A stretch of 15,836 nucleotides of DNA from DATKNA01 sp963755755 (lineage in GTDB: Bacteria > Actinomycetota > Actinomycetes > Actinomycetales > Kineosporiaceae), in assembly GCA_963755755.1 (NCBI GenBank), contig CAVWLJ010000022.1, positions 1 through 15,836 of the forward strand. Reading direction: 5' to 3'. Shown here one piece after another: positions 7,606 through 13,998 of the stretch. The position numbers and the translations under genes were made by a program. The notes beneath the pieces were generated by a model. It was not told the DNA's origin. It searched no databases and was given only the letters and a program-made list of their open reading frames with translations. The first letter of the stretch is position 1; every line of letters begins with the position of its first letter.

Positions 7606-8478
7606 TTACCAGTCGGCGACGACGGGGACGATTCGCTCGCCGATCAGCTCGAGGTGCTTCGGGTCGTGGACGTCGGCCACGCGACCGTGCGCGACCGAGA
7701 AGCCGAGGTCCGCGAGCTCGCGCAGTCGCTGCAGGGTCTCGTCGACGTGCTCGCCGTCCGGCCCGAGATCGAAGTTGTAGAGGACCGTCTTCTCGATCTC
7801 GTCGTAGTCGCGGCCGACGTCCGCGCAGTGCTGCCGGAGCACCTCGAGCTTGCGCGGGAGGTCGGCGTTCGCGAACAGGTTGCACGAGTCTGCGTACTGC
7901 GCGACCAGGCGCAGCGTCTTCCGCTCGCCACCGCCCCCGATGAGGATCGGCGGGTGCGGGCGCGAGAGCACCTGCGGCACGTTGAGGGTGCGCTCCAGGT
8001 GGTAGTGCTGCCCGTCGTACGGTTCGGCTTTCCCCGACCACATCTGCAGGCAGACCTGCAGGGCCTCCTCGAGGCGCTCGAACCGCTCGGCGGTGGGCGG
8101 GAAGAGCAGGCCCAGCCCACGGGACTCCTCCTCGTTCCACGCCGCGCCGATGCCGAGCATCGCGCGGCCGCCGGAGAGCACGTCCAGCGTCGTCACCGCC
8201 TTGGCGAGCAGGCCCGGGTCGCGGTAGGTGACGCCGGTGACCAGCGTCAGGAGCTTCACCCGCGAGGAGTGCGCCGCCAGGAAGCCCAGCACCGTGTACG
8301 CCTCGAGCATGTCGTGCTCGACGGGCCCCACGACCTGGATCTGCCACAGGTGATCCATCACGCTCAGCCGGTCGATGCCGGCGGCGTCCGCCGTCTCGGC
8401 GATACGGGCGAGGTCCGCGCCGAGCGTGGCGGCACCGCCCGGGTACGTGAAATCAGGGACGTGGACGCCGATCTTCAC
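7606..8478 (-). CDS. LLM-class F420-dependent oxidoreductase
   Basis: This 290-residue luciferase-like TIM-barrel protein is expected to use coenzyme F420 (or flavin) for hydride transfer. Family features are MKIGVHVPDF at the N-terminus, GIDRLSVMDHLWQ (34-46), VTYRDPGLLAKAVTTLDVLS (83-102), GRAMLGIGAAWNEEE (104-118), the PPILIGGGGERKTLRL block (176-191) and YADSCNLFA (195-203). The start is GTG at 8478, with GGAGGA at 8490-8485 and a 6-nt gap. A 14-bp perfect hairpin ends 7 nt before that ribosome site. It lies downstream of the catalase gene on the same strand, 132 nt away, so it could have its own promoter or be read from the catalase transcript. The substrate is unknown. F420 use is inferred from the family and the actinobacterial setting. 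Confidence 0.87.
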   Translation of the reverse strand: MKIGVHVPDFTYPGGAATLGADLARIAETADAAGIDRLSVMDHLWQIQVVGPVEHDMLEAYTVLGFLAAHSSRVKLLTLVTGVTYRDPGLLAKAVTTLDVLSGGRAMLGIGAAWNEEESRGLGLLFPPTAERFERLEEALQVCLQMWSGKAEPYDGQHYHLERTLNVPQVLSRPHPPILIGGGGERKTLRLVAQYADSCNLFANADLPRKLEVLRQHCADVGRDYDEIEKTVLYNFDLGPDGEHVDETLQRLRELADLGFSVAHGRVADVHDPKHLELIGERIVPVVADW

Positions 8479-8496
8479 GAAATGTCCTCCAGAGCC

Positions 8497-8536
8497 GACA
8501 TCAGGGAGGGATCCTCTCGGGCCCCTCCCTGATGTC
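8497..8536 (-). terminator. perfect 14-bp hairpin between catalase and oxidoreductase genes
   Basis: GACATCAGGGAGGG (8497-8510) and CCCTCCCTGATGTC (8523-8536) are exact inverted repeats around a 12-nt loop. The hairpin lies 74 nt after the catalase stop and has no T-tract. It may terminate the catalase transcript. It also ends just 7 nt before the oxidoreductase ribosome site, so it could control that gene instead. Confidence 0.6.
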
Positions 8537-8555
8537 TACTCCTCACACTGTGCTC

Positions 8556-8570
8556 GCGCCCACCGGGCGC
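8556..8570 (-). terminator. small GC hairpin after the catalase gene
   Basis: GCGCCC (8556-8561) and GGGCGC (8565-8570) form a 6-bp stem with a 3-nt loop about 40 nt after the catalase stop. It may act with the larger hairpin at 8497-8536 as a tandem terminator. Such stems are common in GC-rich DNA. Confidence 0.3.
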
Positions 8571-8582
8571 CGCGTCCCTGAT

Positions 8583-8612
8583 CGGCCGGAGGTCGCAGCG
8601 CGGCCGGAGGTC
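8583..8612. repeat. 12-bp direct repeat at the end of the catalase gene
   Basis: CGGCCGGAGGTC occurs at 8583-8594 and again at 8601-8612, an 18-nt period. The second copy covers part of the catalase stop codon. It looks like a small local duplication that extended the 3' flank. No function is evident. Confidence 0.5.
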
Positions 8613-10821
8613 AGGCGGGGACCTTGCCCACGCTGCGGCCGAAGTAGCGGCCACCGGCGACGGCCTCGAGGAACGCCTCGCCGACTTCGCCGACCTGGCG
8701 TCCGCCGTCGGCGCCTGCCGGGTCCAGGTGCCGGGTCACCAGGCCCTCGTAGGTCACGAGCCCGTCGGCAGCCGACTGCGCGAGCCTGGCCTCCGGCAGC
8801 GGGGCGGCCGCGACGAGCCGGACGCCGTCCCCCAGCGCGCCGACCGGCTTGGCGTGCCGGTAGGCCTCGGCGACGTAGTGGATCGCCTCGCCGTCCTCCA
8901 GCAGGGCCTGCACGGAAGCCTGGCCGTCGGCCACGAACACGGCGTCGTAGAGCACCGACGCCATCGTCGCTATCCGCTTGTCCACGCCGAGTCGCCCGCC
9001 GTCGTCCGTGCTCAGGTCGCCCGCATGCGGCGCGAGGATCTCGACCACCGCCCCGGCGTCCCGCAGCGGCGCGAGCGCCACCTGCAGTGACGACGCCTCG
9101 ACCCCGTCGGCCGCGAGCACCGCGACCTTGCGGGTGGCGGCCGACGACGGCTGGTCGGCCAGGCTGAGCGCCGGCGAGCTCTTCCCGGCGTTCTCCACCG
9201 ACGCGGTCGGCGCATCCATGCCGAGCTTGGTCGCGACCGCGGTCGTCAACCTGGGGTCGACGTTCGCCAGGATCCGCTCGAGGACCCGCTGCCGGATCTC
9301 CGGCCGGTTCACCTTGCCCAACTCGAACGAGAACGCGTCGATGATGTGCTGCTGCTCGTACGGACTCATGCTGTTCCAGAACAGCTGCGCCTGGCTGAAG
9401 TGGTCCTCGAAGCTCGGACTGCGACGCTTGATCACCTCACCGGAGACCGGCTGGGTGTAGTGCCGGTACGCGCCCTGCTCACGGGTGGCGATCGCGGGGT
9501 AGCCGCCGCCGAGCGAGTTGGGGAAGTAGTTCGCCTGGTTCGTCAGGATCCGGTGCTGGTGGAAGCCGTCCTGGTTGACGTTGTGCACCTGAGTGACCGG
9601 TCGGTTGATCGGGATCTGGCTGAAGTTCGGGCCGCCGAGGCGCAGCAGCTGCGTGTCGAGGTAGCTGAACAACCGGCCCTGCAGCAGCGGGTCGTTGGTG
9701 ACGTCGATGCCCGGCGGGAGGTTGCCCAGGTGGAACGCCGCCTGCTCGGTCTCGCCGAAGAAGTTGTTCGGGTTGTGGTCGAGCACCATCCGCCCGACGA
9801 CACGCAGCGGCACCTCCTCCTCGGGAATGATCTTCGTGGCGTCGAGGAGGTCGAAGTCGAAGTCCATCTCGCGCTCCTCCGGCACGAGCTGGACGGCGAG
9901 GTCCCATTCCGGGTAGTTGCCCGCCTCGATGTTCTCCCACAGGTCGCGCCGGTTGAAGTCCGGGTCCTTCCCGGCGATCTTCTGCGTCTCGTCCCAGTCC
10001 ATCGAGTGCGTGCCCAGCCGAGGCCGCCAGTGCCACTTGACGAACGTCCCTCGCCCGTCCGCGTCCACGAACCGGAAGGTGTGGACGCCGAAGCCCTGCA
10101 TCATCCGATAGCTGCGCGGCAGTGCCCGGTCGGACATCAGCCACATCAGCATGTGCGTCGACTCCGTCTGCAGTGAGACGAAGTCCCAGAACGAGTCGTG
10201 GGCGCTGCTCGCCTGCGGGATCTCGTTGTGCGGCTCCGGCTTGACCGCGTGCACGAAGTCGGGGAACTTCACCGCGTCCTGGATGAAGAACACCGGCATG
10301 TTGTTGCCGACCAGGTCGAAGTTCCCCTCGTCGGTGTAGAACTTGACGGCGAAACCGCGGACGTCGCGAACGGTGTCCGCCGAACCTCGCGACCCCCCGA
10401 CGGTGGAGAACCGGGCGAAGACCGGCGTCCGCCGCCCGACCTCACCCAGGAACGACGCGGTCGTGACGTCGGCGAGGGAATCCGTGCACTCGAACCACCC
10501 GTGCGCGCCCGATCCGCGCGCGTGCACGACCCGCTCGGGGATGCGCTCGTGGTCGAAGTGGGTCATCTTCTCCCGGAAGTGGAAGTCCTCGATCAGCGAC
10601 GGGCCCCGCTCGCCGGCCTTCAGGGAGTTGTCGGTGTCGTCGACCTTGACGCCCTGGTCCGTCGTGTAGAGGGAGCCTTCGTCGTTCACGCGGAAGGCGT
10701 CGAGCTGCGCCTCCTTCTCCGTCGGGGCGCCGGGACTCACCGGCCCCTGCGCCTGACTGCCGTGCCCGTTCGGCGCCGGCGTGCCGGGGATGTTCGTCGT
10801 CGGGTCGTGGCTCTCGGACAT
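8611..10821 (-). CDS. katE: large-subunit monofunctional heme catalase (HPII/KatE type)
   Basis: The product, 736 residues, breaks hydrogen peroxide into water and oxygen in the cytoplasm. A variable N-terminal arm (1-70) precedes the catalase core, with the distal His100 (ERVVHARGSGAHG), Asn173 (DLVGNNMPVFF) and the proximal heme-ligand Tyr387 in GRLFSYLDTQ. The C-terminal part (about 565-736, KVAVLAADGVEASSL onward) is the DJ-1/PfpI-like domain found only in large-subunit clade 2 catalases, and the total length fits that clade (~700-750). The frame is intact. The ATG at 10821 has GAGGGG at 10834-10829 with a 7-nt gap. A general-stress-type promoter lies about 40-60 nt upstream, so stress or stationary-phase induction is likely. 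It is divergent from the channel-protein gene. Confidence 0.95.
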   Translation of the reverse strand: MSESHDPTTNIPGTPAPNGHGSQAQGPVSPGAPTEKEAQLDAFRVNDEGSLYTTDQGVKVDDTDNSLKAGERGPSLIEDFHFREKMTHFDHERIPERVVHARGSGAHGWFECTDSLADVTTASFLGEVGRRTPVFARFSTVGGSRGSADTVRDVRGFAVKFYTDEGNFDLVGNNMPVFFIQDAVKFPDFVHAVKPEPHNEIPQASSAHDSFWDFVSLQTESTHMLMWLMSDRALPRSYRMMQGFGVHTFRFVDADGRGTFVKWHWRPRLGTHSMDWDETQKIAGKDPDFNRRDLWENIEAGNYPEWDLAVQLVPEEREMDFDFDLLDATKIIPEEEVPLRVVGRMVLDHNPNNFFGETEQAAFHLGNLPPGIDVTNDPLLQGRLFSYLDTQLLRLGGPNFSQIPINRPVTQVHNVNQDGFHQHRILTNQANYFPNSLGGGYPAIATREQGAYRHYTQPVSGEVIKRRSPSFEDHFSQAQLFWNSMSPYEQQHIIDAFSFELGKVNRPEIRQRVLERILANVDPRLTTAVATKLGMDAPTASVENAGKSSPALSLADQPSSAATRKVAVLAADGVEASSLQVALAPLRDAGAVVEILAPHAGDLSTDDGGRLGVDKRIATMASVLYDAVFVADGQASVQALLEDGEAIHYVAEAYRHAKPVGALGDGVRLVAAAPLPEARLAQSAADGLVTYEGLVTRHLDPAGADGGRQVGEVGEAFLEAVAGGRYFGRSVGKVPA

Positions 10822-10857
10822 GCGGCTGCCCCTCTCGTCTGACTCCGTCCCGCTGCC

Positions 10858-10882
10858 GTACCCCGCACCTGCGTCACCACAC
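10858..10882 (-). promoter_or_regulatory. general-stress (sigma-B type) promoter of the catalase gene
   Basis: On the minus strand, GTGT (10882-10879) is followed after 15 nt by GGGTAC (10863-10858). This matches the Streptomyces sigma-B family consensus GNNT-N14-16-GGGTAC/T. Transcription would start near 10850, giving a leader of about 30 nt. The consensus match is seen; sigma factor use is inferred. Confidence 0.45.
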
Positions 10883-10939
10883 CTCGCCGTCGCCGTTCCA
10901 CTGCCCCGCCCGGAGGTGCGGCCCGACCGAGATCAGCCC

Positions 10940-10945
10940 TAGGGT
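10940..10945 (+). promoter_or_regulatory. -10 box (TAGGGT) for a leaderless transcript
   Basis: TAGGGT is followed by exactly 6 nt and then the GTG at 10952. In actinobacteria this TANNNT-N6-start arrangement marks transcripts that begin at the start codon. No clear -35 is visible. Confidence 0.4.
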
Positions 10946-10951
10946 CGACGC

Positions 10952-11620
10952 GTGGCCGCGGACGAGGGGATGGGCGGTCGCGGCCGGACGCGGGTGGGCC
11001 CCGCCGGCATCGGCATGAGCGTGGGGCGGCTCGAGGCGTTCAGCGACGGCGTGCTGGCCATCGTCATCACCCTGCTCATCCTCGAGATCAAGGTCCCGGA
11101 GCCGGCCGACGCGCACGGCCGGCTCGGGCACGCGCTGGCGGAGCAGTGGCCGCACTACGCCTCGTTCCTGCTGTCGTTCCTCGTCGTCGGGATCATCTGG
11201 CTCAACCACCACGCGACGTTCAACCTGCTGGAGCGGACCGACCACGGGGTCCGGGTCCTCAACCTGCTGCTCCTGCTGCCGGTGACCGTCCTGCCGTGGC
11301 CGACGGACCTGCTCGCGACCTTCGCCACCGAGGGGACGCCGGGGGACCAGAGGGTCGCGGTGCTCGTCTACGGCCTCGCGAGCACGGCCATGGCCATCAC
11401 GTTCAACATCCTCTGGCGCTACCTGAAGCGGCATCCGGAGCTCCACAAGCCCGGCGTCTCGCCGGAGTTGCTGGCCGTCCGTAACCGCCGGTTCAACGTC
11501 GGTCTCGCCGTCTATCCGATCGCGACGGTGATCGGCCTGCTCAGCGTGCAGTTGTTCATCGCGCTGATGCTCGCGCTGGCGCTGCTCTACCTGCTGCCGA
11601 CGCCGGACGCCTCCGCCTGA
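10952..11620 (+). CDS. TMEM175-like (DUF1211) membrane channel protein
   Basis: This 222-residue protein has about six hydrophobic helices (roughly 30-48, 68-88, 102-122, 134-156, 182-198 and 199-216). The family signature RLEAFSDGVLAIVITLLILEI starts at residue 26 and contains the invariant R...FSD of helix 1. Bacterial TMEM175 proteins form tetrameric potassium-permeable channels in the plasma membrane; that function is known for a few members only. The GTG at 10952 is chosen because a TAGGGT -10 box sits 6 nt before it. An ATG at 10970 or at 11015 (the latter directly before GRLEAFSD) is possible and would remove a Gly/Arg-rich leader. It is divergent from catalase, and its end is 9 nt from a convergent small gene. 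Confidence 0.85.
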   Translation: MAADEGMGGRGRTRVGPAGIGMSVGRLEAFSDGVLAIVITLLILEIKVPEPADAHGRLGHALAEQWPHYASFLLSFLVVGIIWLNHHATFNLLERTDHGVRVLNLLLLLPVTVLPWPTDLLATFATEGTPGDQRVAVLVYGLASTAMAITFNILWRYLKRHPELHKPGVSPELLAVRNRRFNVGLAVYPIATVIGLLSVQLFIALMLALALLYLLPTPDASA

Positions 11621-11629
11621 CGCGCGGCC

Positions 11630-11851
11630 CTACTCCTGCGCGGCCTCGGCGAGCGGGACCGGCCGGACGTCCTCCTCGAACCGGAGCAGCACCGGGATGC
11701 CGGGCTCGACGGTGGTCGAGAGGTAGAGGAAGGCGTCGGCGTCGCGGGGGAGGAGCAGGAGCGCGATGCCGTGCGGCGTCCGGCGCGTGGCGGCCACCCG
11801 CCAGACACCGGGGGTGTCGTTGGCCGTCACCATCTCGCCGCGCTGGACCAT
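11630..11851 (-). CDS. small hypothetical protein (73 aa)
   Basis: The frame reads MVQRGEMVTANDTPGVWRVA to the stop, with well-balanced residues and no runs of Arg/Pro/Ala typical of shadow frames. The ATG at 11851 is preceded on the minus strand by TACCGT and a 6-nt gap, the leaderless promoter pattern also seen before the channel gene. A second in-frame ATG lies at 11833. A longer frame reaches 11977 but adds 42 residues of doubtful quality. I do not recognise a family. A segment VTANDTPGVWRV followed by two short hydrophobic strands suggests a small beta-rich domain. It converges on the channel gene with only 9 nt between stops. Confidence 0.5.
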   Translation of the reverse strand: MVQRGEMVTANDTPGVWRVAATRRTPHGIALLLLPRDADAFLYLSTTVEPGIPVLLRFEEDVRPVPLAEAAQE

Positions 11852-11857
11852 GCTTCG

Positions 11858-11863
11858 ACGGTA
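11858..11863 (-). promoter_or_regulatory. -10 box (TACCGT) for a leaderless transcript
   Basis: On the minus strand, TACCGT is followed by 6 nt and the ATG at 11851. The spacing equals that before the channel gene. No good -35 is visible. Confidence 0.3.
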
Positions 11864-12114
11864 CGGGGGCGGAACCGCGAGCAGAAGGAGAACGCCCGGA
11901 CGGGTGATGCTACTGACCGCCGTTCTGCCTGCTATGTCCGTCATTCGGCCCGTCTCCCTCCCGGCCTCGCAACTCAAGGCGGCAGGGACGAGCGTCCCGC
12001 CGGCTCACCTCGCTCTGAAGCTCCCTCGTCCCCAGTGGGGACCTGACGGGGGACAGAAGTGGTCGCCAGAGCAGCCGATCCGTCCCCACTCGCGTCCCCG
12101 CTCGCGTCCCGGCT
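11864..12114. other. intergenic region with GTCCCC repeats
   Basis: This is the longest gene-free stretch, about 250 bp. It holds a palindrome GTCCCCAgTGGGGAC (12028-12042), another GTCCCCA at 12082-12088 and two copies of CTCGCGTCCC at 12089-12098 and 12101-12110 (12-nt period), just before the FeoC-like gene. These may be operator sites for that gene. The rest (11864-12027) shows nothing I can assign. Confidence 0.4.
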
Positions 12115-12404
12115 GTGAGCATCCCGCTGCGCGACGTCCTGACCGCGGTCGAGGCCGGCACCGGCACCCTGCACGACGTCTCCCGCCGCACCGGTCTCGC
12201 CCCGGACGTCGTGCGCGCCGCCGTCGACCACCTCGTCCGGATCGGCAGGATCGCGGCGGACCGGCTGACCGTCGGGTGCGGACGGGGCTGCGGCTCCTGC
12301 CCCTCCGGGTCGACGGCAGCCCCGGCTGCGGAGCGCCGGGACCGTCGGCGTCCGGAGGGCCCGTGCTCGTCGCCCTGACCGTGCGCCGCCGACTGGGGGC
12401 TTGA
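12115..12404 (+). CDS. FeoC-like winged-helix iron-sulfur protein (frameshifted as read)
   Basis: This small winged-helix protein starts at GTG 12115, with the helices PLRDVLTAVEAGTGTLHDVS and RTGLAPDVVRAAVDHLVRIG (residues 4-44) and a cysteine cluster Cys55, Cys59, Cys62. As read, it stops at 12378 after 87 residues with an Arg/Ala-rich tail. Adding one G to the GGG run at 12307-12309 restores VDGSPGCGAPGP and a hydrophobic GPVLVALTV end, giving 96 residues to the TGA at 12404 and a fourth cysteine at 72. Four such cysteines in a winged helix are typical of FeoC-like proteins, which accompany the FeoB iron transporter. No feoA or feoB is in the window. No ribosome site stands out. Family assignment is by pattern and is moderate in strength. 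Confidence 0.55.
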
Positions 12405-12429
12405 CGGCGCAACCGTCGCGGCATGGGGT
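12401..12429 (+). promoter_or_regulatory. promoter of the DUF427 gene
   Basis: TTGACG (12401-12406) and TGGGGT (12424-12429) are 17 nt apart, and the ATG follows after 6 nt. The -35 is near consensus and the -10 has G in place of A at position 2. The transcript would be nearly or fully leaderless. The -35 overlaps the reconstructed stop of the FeoC-like gene. Confidence 0.5.
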
Positions 12430-12435
12430 GTACCC

Positions 12436-13227
12436 ATGAGCATCCTTCTCAGCGAGGCCAGGCACCACCAGCTCAGCGAGCTGCGCCACGAGCCCACGGC
12501 GAAGTGGGTCCGCGCGACCGTCGACGGCCGCGTCGTCGCCGACTCCACCCGCCCCGTCCTCGTCTGGGAGCCCCGCCGGTTCGTCCCGTCGTACGCCGTT
12601 CCCGAGGAGGACCTCGACGCCGAACTGACCCCGGTGCCGGCCGAGGGCAGCGACGGGCACCTCCTCCTGCACCCGGGCATCCCGTTCTCGCGCCACTCCA
12701 CGCCCGGGGAGGCGTTCACGGTCCGGACGCCGGGGCGCGACCTGGACTCCGCCGCGTTCCGGCCGGCCGACCCCGATCTGGCCGGCCTCGTCGTGCTCGA
12801 CTTCGCCGCCTTCGACACCTGGCAGGAAGAGGACGAGATCATCCGCGGGCATCCGCGCGACCCCTTCCACCGCGTCGACGTCCGCCGCAGCACCCGGCAC
12901 CTGCGCATCGAGCTGGACGGGCAGGTGCTCGCCGAGACCCACCGCCCCACGCTGGTCTTCGAGACGAACCTCGCCACGCGCTACTACCTGCCGCGCGAGG
13001 ACGTCCAGGTCGAGCTCAAGCCCAGCGACACGACCACGATCTGCGCCTACAAGGGCGAGGCCAGCTACTGGTCGGTCCCCGGGCACGAGGACGTCGTCTG
13101 GGGGTACGAGCACCCGCTGCCGGACGCCGCGGATCTCGCCGGGCTCGTCGCCTTCTACGACGAGAAGGTCCAGGTCACCGTGGACGGCGTCGGCGCCGGA
13201 TTCGGCACCGCTCCCAGCGGCGCCTGA
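12436..13227 (+). CDS. tandem DUF427 domain protein
   Basis: This 263-residue protein is made of two copies of the DUF427 domain, at about 20-145 and 146-250. The repeats align: WVRATVDGRVVADSTRPVLV (24-43) matches LRIELDGQVLAETHRPTLVF (156-175), each followed by a YxxPxEDL/V stretch. The second copy keeps the conserved core TTICAYKGEASYWS (200-213); the first is more diverged at that place. DUF427 proteins are common in actinobacteria and have no established biochemical role. It starts at the ATG 12436, with GGGGTG at 12425-12430 also able to act as a ribosome site. No signal peptide or membrane segment is visible. It converges with the hypothetical gene; the two stops are 7 nt apart. Confidence 0.85.
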   Translation: MSILLSEARHHQLSELRHEPTAKWVRATVDGRVVADSTRPVLVWEPRRFVPSYAVPEEDLDAELTPVPAEGSDGHLLLHPGIPFSRHSTPGEAFTVRTPGRDLDSAAFRPADPDLAGLVVLDFAAFDTWQEEDEIIRGHPRDPFHRVDVRRSTRHLRIELDGQVLAETHRPTLVFETNLATRYYLPREDVQVELKPSDTTTICAYKGEASYWSVPGHEDVVWGYEHPLPDAADLAGLVAFYDEKVQVTVDGVGAGFGTAPSGA

Positions 13228-13238
13228 CCGGCGGTCAG
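13224..13238. terminator. short palindrome over two convergent stop codons
   Basis: CTGACC (13224-13229) and GGTCAG (13233-13238) flank GGC. The TGA stops of both convergent genes lie inside the arms, which is partly why the arms match. The stem is short, so termination activity is uncertain. Confidence 0.25.
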
Positions 13239-13991
13239 AACAGCCACGGATCGAGCCCGGGTGCCGCGCGGGGCGGGTCGGGGACGACCGGCTCCGGGCG
13301 CCGTCGCTTGCGGGTCACCTCCGCCGCCCGGCCGAGCAGGCGGCCGGGGACGCCGGGGACGCCGGCGCCCAGCCGCGTGAACGCGCGTGCCGGCGGACCG
13401 CCCGGGACGTCGCGCGGAAGGGCGGTGGACGCGACGAGCCAGCCCGGGAGGCCGAGCAGCCGCAGCACCAGCGCCAGCCGCTCGGACTCGATCATGCTGT
13501 CGTGGTCGAGTTCCTCGGCCAGCAGCTCCTCGAGGTCGGCCCCCACCGCCGGCGAGCCCAGCGCGGCCGCGAATGCCTCCGCGTGCTCGGCACCGAGCGG
13601 GAGCGGCAGCACGTCCTCGTCGTCCAGCCCCTGCGCAGGATCGCTGACGTAGCGGCCGACCTCGTCCGCGCCCTCCCAGACCGCGATCACGAGCTGCCGG
13701 TCATGCAGTACACGGAGGGCGACCGCGGTCGTGCCCAGCTCCTGCGCGACCAGCGCGCCGACGTCGAGGAGGCCGCGCCGGCCGGCGGCGACGCGTGCCC
13801 CCGGGCCGCGCAGCGACGGCCAGCACCCAGCCGTCCTCGACCGGCCCCACCCAGCCGGTGAACCGGAGCGCGCGCAGCCTGGCGAGCAGCCCGTCGCGCC
13901 CGTCGTCGCCGCACCGGACCGCGACGGCTCCGTACGTGTAGCCCGCCGGACCGTCGGCGTGGTCCGGCGGCGGACCCCAGGGCAGTGCCAT
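13235..13991 (-). CDS. hypothetical protein downstream of GH97 (frameshifted as read)
   Basis: The ATG at 13991 lies 7 nt after the GH97 stop, so the two genes are probably one operon. The first frame gives MALPWGPPPDHADGPAGY through WVGPVEDGWVLAVAARPGG. At the run of five C's on the plus strand (13798-13802) the frame shifts, and a sensible protein resumes as RVAAGRRGLLDVGALVAQEL through HDSMIESERLALVLRLLGLP to WLF and the stop at 13235. Removing one base from the run gives about 251 residues. I do not recognise the family. The protein is acidic in the middle, with an Arg/Pro-rich C-terminal tail and no membrane segment. Its link to the glycosidase is positional only. Confidence 0.6.
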
Positions 13992-13998
13992 CTGCGGC

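Noticed and set aside
5954..8347. 797-residue minus-strand frame spanning four genes and two hairpins
   Set aside because: It crosses gene borders and both strands' real genes, has repeated Arg/Gly runs and shares no family features.
11910..12977. 355-residue minus-strand frame over the FeoC-like and DUF427 genes
   Set aside because: It has Ser/Arg-rich shadow composition and opposes a conserved two-domain protein with a good promoter.
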